From the NCBI GenBank assembly GCA_022457155.1, contig JAJGOT010000752.1, positions 67,501-131,500 on the forward strand: 64,000 bases of DNA, read 5' to 3'. Shown one piece after another: positions 56,924 through 64,000 of this stretch. Position 1 is the stretch's first letter. Every line of letters starts with the position of its first letter. Position numbers and translations under genes: made by a program. The stretch comes from Cladopsammia gracilis. Lineage: Eukaryota > Cnidaria > Anthozoa > Scleractinia > Dendrophylliidae. The notes beneath the pieces were generated by a model that saw nothing but the letters and a program-made list of their open reading frames with translations, did not search any database and had not been told where the DNA came from.

Positions 56924-57225
56924 ATGTCGGGAAGTTGTTTTTTAAGAGTAAGCGACTCTGGTTTATGTGGAGAACGGCGTGGAAATGGCAAACTGATGCG
57001 CTTAATCGAATGTCAAGATGACATAACTATCCATTTACGAGCGCTTCATCTTTCGTGGGAAAACATAAATGAATTTCATTTGATACTGGCTAGAGCTGGT
57101 TTGTTTGCGATAGAAATGGAGCAAATTCAAGAAATGTGGATATGCCCAAAACATCGGCATGACATGGGGAAGAATTGGAAGATGTCAAAAACGGTTTGCC
57201 AGTATCCTATGCACAAAGATGGTAA
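56924..57225 (+). pseudogene. First exon of multi-domain zinc-finger/transposase-like gene
   Basis: Starts ATGTCGGG at 56924. The encoded ~100 residues begin with a short polar leader and an amphipathic segment (LHLSWENINEFHLILARAGL), then WICPKHRHDMG-x(8)-CQYPMHKDG, a C-x2-H...C-x3-H putative zinc site. The exon ends at G-GTAAGAG (donor GT at 57226), phase 1. I associate this N-terminal motif with a gene family expanded in cnidarians whose body is the broken sequence at 58.85-61.8 kb. A possible small exon lies at about 57453-57556 between TTTTTCAG and GGTAAG. The exon itself is intact; the gene is not. Confidence 0.5.
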
Positions 57226-58249
57226 GAGTTGTCCAAAAAAAGCAGCAAAAGGATGAAGTAGAGTTTCACCTCAAATGTCAAGGAAATTCAGATGATATGC
57301 CGCGTGCTTGTGCCAGTTGGATCTTGTAAGTATTCGAAACAGATATAATCTTTCCTTAAAGGCTACACATATCTTTTAAGAAAACTGAAACATTGTTACA
57401 GTATTAAGATCACGAACTAAAATAGATTTCTACCATTGTCTACTTTTTCAGCCATATGCGAAGGCTGTAGGGTGAAACAAACAATCCGTACAATCCGAGG
57501 CATCGTGGCTTGGAAGTGATCCTAATCAACAAGAGCCAGAAAAGACGAATTTACGGTAAGTTGGTGAATCAGGTTTCTTAACCAAAACTAAACCATGAAA
57601 ACCTTTTGTTTTCCAACACAGGTGAAAGAATGTCAAGCTACACAGTATTTACAGTTTGCGTGATCGATGTTAATCAAATACGTGCAAGGTTTTTCGCGAG
57701 CCATGGACAAAAATAAGCATTATTTTACATTAAATAATTTTAATCAGGTTACCAAGTAAAAATTATGTGGCACTGAATCCTGTGATAGCTAATATGTTTC
57801 TAACGTGATTATCTAATATGTAAAGTTTGAAAAAACTGTATTATTCCATCACTGAAAATCATAAAAGGTATTGTCATGCAGTGTGAGATTGTTAAAAACA
57901 TTGTAAGAAGCATTACGCACTGATCACCACGCAATGTTTAGACCGTTATTTTAGTCATTATTTAGACAAACCCACAAGATGTTGAGAAAAAGGGGAGGGG
58001 GAAGCATTATTTATATAAACAGTCCACGAAGGCTTAAAAAAAAACCGGCCAAGTGTTTGTTTCCAAAAACGTGACTTTAAATTACTGCAATTAACTTAAT
58101 AATGGTATCTATGGTCATAATACTCTTTTATGGGAGTGTACCAATGTAAAGCACTGTACAATTTGGGACAACAGTGTGTGAAGGAAGTGGTGGGGGTCAT
58201 GAAGGCTTGAGATGGACGTAAGAACTTGCTCTTCACCGCTTCAGTGAAG
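57226..58249. other. Intron-like sequence, no other gene
   Basis: Lies between exon 1 and the main coding block. It contains the exon-like 57453-57556 segment and no repeats that I recognise before the SINE. Confidence 0.35.
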
Positions 58250-58620
58250 AGCCGACCGGTAGCTCAGTTGGTAGAGCGCCGGACTGCTGTGCGGGAGGTC
58301 TCGGGTTCGAGCCCCAGACCGGACCAACACTCAAGGTCTTAAAATAACTGAGGAGAACATGCTGCCTTTGCAATGGTATCTGCAAATGGTTAGATGTTCT
58401 AGTCTATTCGGATAACGACAAAAAATCGTAGGCCCCGTCTCCTGCATCTTCAGTGTTATATGGTTAGCAGGGGACGTTAAAGAACCCACACACTTGCCGT
58501 AAAGAGCAGGGCACGGAGTTCCCGGTGTAGTGGTCTGGCCTTGTTTCATGGGTTGGTGCTTCACATAGGGTTAACCTCGTTGCACCTTTCCCCGCTTGGA
58601 CAGATTTGTCCAAAGAAAAA
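58250..58620 (+). mobile_element. tRNA-derived SINE
   Basis: The head (58251-58325) is tRNA-like: A-box TAGCTCAGTTGGTAG at about 58260-58274 and B-box GGTTCGAGCCCC at about 58305-58316, but acceptor and T-stem pairing are imperfect, so it is not a functional tRNA. The body contains GGACGTTAAAGAACCCACAC and GAGTTCCCGGTGTAGTGGTC, which I recall as the conserved core of a common cnidarian SINE. It ends in a (TATGAG)n tail. Internal pol III promoter boxes would drive it; reverse transcription would need a partner LINE. Confidence 0.75.
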
Positions 58621-58800
58621 ATGAGTATGAGTATAAGTATTAGTATGAGTATGAGTATGAGCAAGACCCTATAGCTTATAGTTACCACAGTAAGAGTATG
58701 AGTATGAGTATGAGAATGAGCAAGACCCTATAGCTTGAGTATGAGTATGAGTATGAGTATGAGTATGAGCAAGACCCTATAGCTTATAGTTACCACAGTA
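58620..58800 (+). repeat. (TATGAG)n tail array with embedded longer tandem repeat
   Basis: Runs of TATGAG alternate with GCAAGACCCTATAGCTTATA (58662, partial at 58719, again 58769). AGTTACCACAGTAA follows the first and last copies, so the tail plus flank has been tandemly amplified. Confidence 0.85.
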
Positions 58801-58852
58801 ATGTTTTTCTTTTAATGTTGTTTTTATTTTTGTTATTTAATAGCCGGGCAGT

Positions 58853-61813
58853 TCAGGATCCTTGTTGAAGCTCCCTTTTTTCTCCGGAACCAGAACCTGC
58901 CCATAGACAAGCAAGTGATCCATTATGGACTCCTGGAAGTTTTATTGACCAGTCAGATAGCGAGTAAGCTATTATGTCTTAGGACGCCGTAGATAATTTT
59001 AATACTGCAATGGGTATGCTCTCTAAGGCAAACCCTTGATATAAAGTCAAGCTGCTGACTTTTCAGCTTACTGGGAACTGGGATAATGCATCAAACTGTG
59101 AACATGGTGAATGCATCAACAGAGCCAAGGAAGCTTGTCGTCTAGTTTGTCATGTCATTGCTCCCAATGACGGTGATGAGCTTTACAAGTCTTTACAAGC
59201 ACCACAAGAGAAAAAGACCAAGGAAAGTCTTCGTGGAGATCTCCTTGCATTGATCACCGCTTACAAAAATGCACCTACACGGAATTTGAAAACTCAGATT
59301 CTAAGCATCCATGCATATCGATACCCTTCTGAAAAACTAAAGAGTTTACATCAGCCGTTTGAGAACTTGAGTGATCGCCACATCAAATGGGTGAGAGAGC
59401 ACGCACGGAACATTGGTCCTGGCCTACCAGTGGAAAAAAAATCTTCAACAAGGGTCAAGATTGATATGACAAAGTTAGATCACTTCCTTACATTTTGTCG
59501 ATCGTCCATGCTTTTACCAGGACGTAGCGTATGGCAACCGTACACTTAAACTAGACAGTGGAGAGTGTCTCAATATGCCAAACATCATCCGCACAGTGAC
59601 AAGATTAACAATGATTGCACAGTACCTAGATTACTGCATGGAAGATGGCTTTGAGCCTCTCAGCTGTGCTACATTGTATTGTGTTTTACATGTATGAGAG
59701 GCCTCACAAAGAAAGACTCTGCAAGGCTTAGATAATACTGCGGCAGATGGGGCTGAAGGTTTCCAACGACTTGTAACCATAGTAGATGAACTGGAACAAA
59801 ACTTTGACGCTGACAAGCACTGGTGTAATGATACTCGTGAACGACTAAAGTGTGGAAAGCGGTACCTCAAGACAACGTACCGCGCTCATTGCCAGGATGA
59901 ATCGAGTTCATTTCCCGATCACTGTAGGCTGTATGCTTTGAGCGATCTGCTTAATCCTGAGTTTCAGGGGTTGTGCTCACATGATCATCATGAAAGTTGC
60001 AACAAGTGTGAGGACTTAAAAGAAACATTGCAGTCCATAGAACAGATGATTTTGAACCTTGCCAAAAACATGTACAGTACTGAGCAATGTGAGGATTTTA
60101 TCTATGATCTCAACCAAGCAAAGGAACTTATTTTCACATGGAAGGCCCACATACTCCGTTCAGATAACCAAGAAGAGGGTAAACAAACTGCTCTCACGGC
60201 TTTGAGAGATGATTCTGTTGTCATAGTAATGGACTGGGCGATGAAGTTTGTGCAAATGCGACACCGAGAGAAGCAGAGCGATTGGTTTGCAAAGCGAGGC
60301 ATGAATTGGCATGTGAGTAGTGTACTATCTAAGAACTTGGAAAATTCCATTGAGATATCATACTATGCACACTTATTAACAGTTGCAGCCAGGACTGGTT
60401 TGCTGTAACTTCCATCGTGGAGCATCTGCTAACCACAATCCACTCCACAAAACCTTACGTCACCAGCGTATATTTAAGATCAGATGAAGCCGGCTGCTAC
60501 CATAACAGTCAACTTTTAGCAGCTTTACAGGACATGGGTAAACGAGTAGGAATTGCTGTTGCAAGGTATGATTATTCCGAACCGCAATACAGCAAGGATA
60601 TATGTGACAGAATCCTATGGCCAATGAAAGGAGCCATCCGAAGGTACTGTAGTGAAGGACACGACATAATGACTGCCCAAGACATGCACAGTGCTCTTAA
60701 AGAGAGGCAGGTGAAAGGTAGTACTGCTGCTGTTTGTGAAGTCAGTGAAGACAGAAAGGACCTGGTGATAACAAAAATACAGGGGATGAGCGCCTTTCAC
60801 AACTTCAAGTATGAGACTGACGGCTTGAGAGTGTGGAAGGCCTTTGGAGTGGGCCCTGGGAAACTTTTGCCATGGAAAAGCATACAATGACACAGTCAAA
60901 GTGACACACATCTCACAATTTGCAACAGGCATGGTTTTTTCCCTGCTTCTCCAAGAAGTGTCAAAAATGAATCCCGACATTCTAATAAATCCTAAACGAA
61001 CGTGTCTATTTTTGAATGCCCTGAAGTTTCTTGCTCTCAGGCTTTCACTGACATAGAATCTGCCGAATTGCATGCATGCTTGGAACGTCATTCCGACACA
61101 GAAAAAGAGCACAGACAGGAAACTAAGGAAAGTGTTTACGACGTGCTTTTCCGGGACTGTGTGGATAGATTTTCAGCTCTCGCCATTTCTGATGGCACCC
61201 GTTTTGAATCAAATGCAGCGCAAACACAGTCGAAGAATTTTGGAAATATTTTGTTACCAAGAGGATGGGCACTTCAAAAACTGAGAGGGGGTGCCTCAAG
61301 ATTTTCAGAAAAACTACGAAGTTACCTTTCCAAAAAGTACGAAGTAGGAGAGAAAACAGGAAGAAAAGTGGATCCGGAGCAAGTTGCACAAGACCTAAGA
61401 AATGCAAGGGATGAGTTGGGAAACAACGTTTGCACGAGAAGAATGGCTAACAAAGACTCAAATACAAGGGTACTTTTAAAGACTAACGTCGAGTCGTAAG
61501 AAGCAGCTGTGCAGTGATGCTATTTCAGAAGAGAGTCACGAAGAGTGGGATGAACATGACGTATTGTATCAAGACATCGTAAAAGATGTTGTCAGAGAAA
61601 TGTCTGTTACTCATCCAATCATGTATGACACATATGATTTGTGTGAGTATAGTCGCGCGGATTCTCTGACGAAATTCACTGTTAAAATGCTCAAAAACAT
61701 TTGCAAACATTTTGAGCTGCCCTGCACTAAAAAATCTTTAAAGGTGGACTTGATTAAGAGCATTAAGGCCATGGTGAAAGAATGTAGTTGTTCAATAATG
61801 AAGAAATGCTGAG
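58853..61813 (+). pseudogene. Multi-domain transposase-like gene body (RNase-H-like, C2H2, SAP-like), decayed
   Basis: Translation in shifting frames gives one long protein. In order: a low-complexity PEPEP segment; a Cys-rich helical region (about 59040-59490); a central block with VVIVMDWAMKF (Asp at 60232), YLRSDEAGCYH (Asp at 60483) and EPQYSKDICDR (Asp residues near 60597-60606), a D-D-D pattern reminiscent of RNase-H-fold transposases; a C2H2 zinc finger FECPEVSC...H-x4-H (61010-61090); a conserved block LPRGWALQK...RFSEKLRSYL...GEKTGRKVDPEQVA and EEWLTKTQIQG; and a SAP-like C-terminus (about 61660-61800). Lesions: TAA 58965, TAG 58980, TGA 59037, TGA 59695, TAA 61477, and 1-nt shifts near 59492, 60370, 60875, 61000 and 61425. 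Function is unknown; transposase or domesticated derivative is an inference. Confidence 0.6.
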
Positions 61814-61954
61814 ACAATGTTAAAATGCTTCAGAGCATTTGCAAAAGTTTTGAAGTGCCCTGCACTAAAAATCTCTAAAGGTGGACTTGATTAGGAGCAT
61901 TAAGGTCGTCGTGAAAGAATGTAGCTGTTCATTAATGAAGAAATGCAAGACAAT
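61681..61954 (+). repeat. Tandem duplication of the SAP-like C-terminal segment
   Basis: GTTAAAATGCT at 61681 recurs at 61819 and both units run ~135 bp to GAAGAAATGC, about 88% similar by eye. The second unit lies after the stop codon and has its own frame lesions. Confidence 0.85.
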
Positions 61955-62206
61955 GTTTGCATGATAATTCCAGGGTGTTATCTCTTCTGCAGACCCTTAA
62001 CGTAACCAAAATTAATGGTTGGAAATTGTAGTCAACCGTTCCAGACAGATTGACATTGGCGCGACAATTGTATGATTAGAGAAACACTGCAGTTAATATT
62101 CATGTTGCAAACTTTTTGGGAATCCATTATCATGTCGTTGCGACCTTTGAAAAAGTTTGTGTAAATTAATGCAAAGTTGAAAATAATATGTTATGCAATT
62201 TGTATA

Positions 62207-62315
62207 GGTAATCATACGGTTTCGAGTTCAATTTGGGATTAATTTGCATGAGTGAGTTGAAAAACTCACAAGTGCAAATTAATCCCAAATAGAACGAGAA
62301 AACCGTATGATTACT
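62207..62315. mobile_element. Hairpin MITE, GTAATCATACGG ends
   Basis: GTAATCATACGGTTT...AATTTGGGATTAATTTGCA is mirrored by TGCAAATTAATCCCAAAT...AAACCGTATGATTAC around a ~25-bp loop. Confidence 0.85.
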
Positions 62316-62325
62316 TAGTAATAAT

Positions 62326-62517
62326 TATACATGAAAAAATTTGCATCCATTTTTGTTTGGAATTTTTTTTTTTTTTTGCAAAAATTTTTTTTTGAAATTT
62401 TTTTTCTTGTTTTTTGGCAAAAAAAAAAAAAGAAAAAAATTTATTTTTTTTGATTTGTAATTTGCACTGGTGTTACACTTTTTGCACCGGTGTAACACGT
62501 TTTGCACTGGTGTTACA

Positions 62518-62550
<33 letters not shown>

Positions 62551-62575
62551 GAGTAATTTTTTCATGTATATAAGG
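62326..62575. mobile_element. Inverted-repeat element with poly-T/A core and TTGCAC repeats
   Basis: TTATACATGAAAAAATTTGC at the left mirrors GAGTAATTTTTTCATGTATA at the right. The core 62360-62455 is almost pure T then A. From 62459 TTTGCACTGGTGTTACAC is repeated about three times, partly as inverted GTGTAACAC. Non-coding. Confidence 0.7.
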
Positions 62576-62828
62576 CTAAAACGTCGCCCGTAACTGATAT
62601 TGGCTGCGGCCGCACTTTTTAGTAACCCGGTTAAAATAACCCGGTTAAAATAACTCGATAAAAAGGTGTTTGTAATGAAATAACCGCGTTTATTTGTCTG
62701 AGCGGCCGCACTTCAGAGGGTTAAACTTTGAACGTGCGTGACGTAATGACATAAACAATACCATGACGGACTTATGAGATAATGTTATCATTTGTTCTAT
62801 TCTTCTTCTTCTTTTCTCTTTATTTACA

Positions 62829-63990
62829 ATGCGTTCTCGACGCAGACAATCCCTCAAATTTTTGATGACGTCTACGCAGATTTCGAATGCTGTTCTGTCC
62901 AATATGTTGTTGATTTTACGAAGATGTGAGAGAGCTCTCCATCGCCGTCGAAATCGTCCGCAAATTTGGGTTTACCCAAGAAACCAGCGCTGGTTTGAGG
63001 AAATAAGCCGGAACCCAGTGATGCACCCCTATTGAAAAGAGCACTTTTGAATGGACCTCAACTCCTTCCGAGTGCTCTGTAGAATTCTATCACCGTTTTT
63101 GGTAAAAGGAAACACTCACTTTGAGAAGCGATACCGTTAGAGAAGCGCGTGGCAACTGGATTGTGGCGTCTAGGAACTGGTGAATGCTATCGCTGTACAT
63201 CTGTTACCTTCGGTGTTGGGAAGTGCACAGCCCTTAACATTGTTCACGAATTCGTTCAGGCTTTGTTTCAAATCAGAGAAGATTACATATATTTCCCACC
63301 AAACGGACGAGAATTAGTAAAGGTTATGCAGAAATTTGAGTTAAAACATGGCCTTCCTCAAGTTGCAGGGGTAATTGATGGGAGTCACATCAAAAGTAAA
63401 GCCCCAAAGGAAGAACATGAGGCATACTACAACCGTAAGCAATGTTATTCCATTGTACTACAAGGCGTAACTGACTCAGAGTGCAAGTTTTTAGATGTAA
63501 GCACGGGCTACCCTGGGAGCGTTCATGATACAAGAGTTTTCCGCAGAAGCGAACTTCATAGGCGAATCATTGCGGGTGATGTCATGGGCGGGACAAGGGT
63601 TATTAACCATGTTAACGTTCGGCCGTATTTGGTCGGTGACACTGCCTACCCCTTGAGCCCTTTCGTTATGACGGCCTATCATAGCGGTCGATTGACACTG
63701 GCGCAAGAAAGATTCAACAGAGTCCTAACGAAACTACGAGTTGTTGTGGAACGAGCGTATGGAACGTTAAAGACACGTTGGCGGTGCATTCGAAAGGAGT
63801 TAGAGGACGATACACAAAGAGTTGCAGATATTGCGCTGGCTTGTGTGTTACACAACTTTTTATCGTCACAGGAGACGATTTAAATTCCGATGATGATGAT
63901 GAAAACAGCGATCATGACGACAGTGAAGATGGAGGAGAGGATGATGTTGAAGGACAAGAAATAAGACTAACCCTCACTCAATTTCTGTAA
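62829..63990 (+). pseudogene. PIF/Harbinger transposase (HARBI1-like), near complete but broken
   Basis: DDE_4-family transposases cut and paste Harbinger elements. The intact 244-codon frame 63149-63883 has the catalytic core: VIDGSHI (Asp77), VGDTAYPL (Asp164) and VVVERAYGTLKTRW (Glu201), with HNF near the end, all in the spacing of HARBI1. The N-terminal part (62829-63120) is in another frame: a basic leader and WVYPRNQRWFEE, then TGA codons where W/R would be expected (63033 and 63048) and an apparent 1-nt loss near 63125. A TAA at about 63881 comes from another 1-nt loss; the true acidic C-terminus (DDDDENSDHDD) continues in a shifted frame to 63988. No TIRs were located: GCGGCCGCACTT occurs twice upstream (62606, 62702) and the right end is beyond the window. 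The usual Myb/SANT partner gene is not seen. Confidence 0.93.
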
Positions 63991-64000
63991 AAAGGATGAT

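Noticed and set aside
58251..58325. Stand-alone tRNA gene
   Set aside because: A and B boxes are good, but acceptor and T stems mispair and SINE body plus TATGAG tail follow directly, so it is a SINE head.
62325..62507. Lys/Phe-rich minus-strand ORF
   Set aside because: Translation of a poly-T/poly-A core of an inverted-repeat element.

Overview
The window looks like anthozoan cnidarian (probably stony coral) nuclear DNA: AT-rich, gene-poor, spliced, and packed with decayed transposable elements. The assignment is an inference from family resemblance: ShKT-domain exons, L1/Tx1-type LINEs, Penelope-like elements with hammerhead-type sequence, a PIF/Harbinger transposase, PIF1 and RecQ helicase scraps, and a multi-exon zinc-finger/transposase-like gene of a kind I associate with cnidarian genomes. 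I cannot name the species.

Layout. 1-4.2 kb: a large inverted-repeat element, a Penelope-like 3' end fused to a perfect 153-bp palindrome, a TA microsatellite, a gag zinc-knuckle scrap and a short MITE. 4.2-7.7 kb: a 5'-truncated LINE abutting two exons of an ShKT-domain gene; the first domain has lost a conserved cysteine. 7.7-9.0 kb: a Tigger-like remnant and a TTAA-flanked MITE. 9.26-14.22 kb: a 4.96-kb LINE with an 18-bp target-site duplication and two nested insertions. 14.2-19.7 kb: mostly unannotatable sequence. 19.74-25.85 kb: an apparently full-length 6.1-kb L1/Tx1 LINE on the minus strand with a 14-bp duplication and an intact ORF1. 26.6-28 kb: a minisatellite and two TTAA elements sharing one TTAA. 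28.2-35.9 kb: dispersed repeats, a RecQ fragment and a Tigger-like element. 36.5-39.7 kb: more of the ~60-bp minisatellite and an unrecognised decayed protein gene. 39.9-45.2 kb: an inverted Penelope-like structure, a LINE scrap, a tandemly duplicated unit carrying a TTAA element and a solo LTR (empty sites for both are present in sister copies), and a PIF1 helicase scrap. 45.7-55.6 kb: a segmental duplication with exon-like cassettes, a BEL/Pao remnant and a Penelope RT scrap. 56.9-62 kb: a broken multi-domain gene with a tRNA-derived SINE in its intron. 62.2-64 kb: hairpin MITEs and a near-complete but broken Harbinger transposase running to the window edge.

There is no operon-like cooperation. 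The organising theme is layered insertion, with nesting order readable from target-site duplications and from empty sites in paralogous copies. The only long intact ORF of recognisable function is ORF1 of the 6.1-kb LINE; the ShKT gene 3' end is the best candidate for a host gene.
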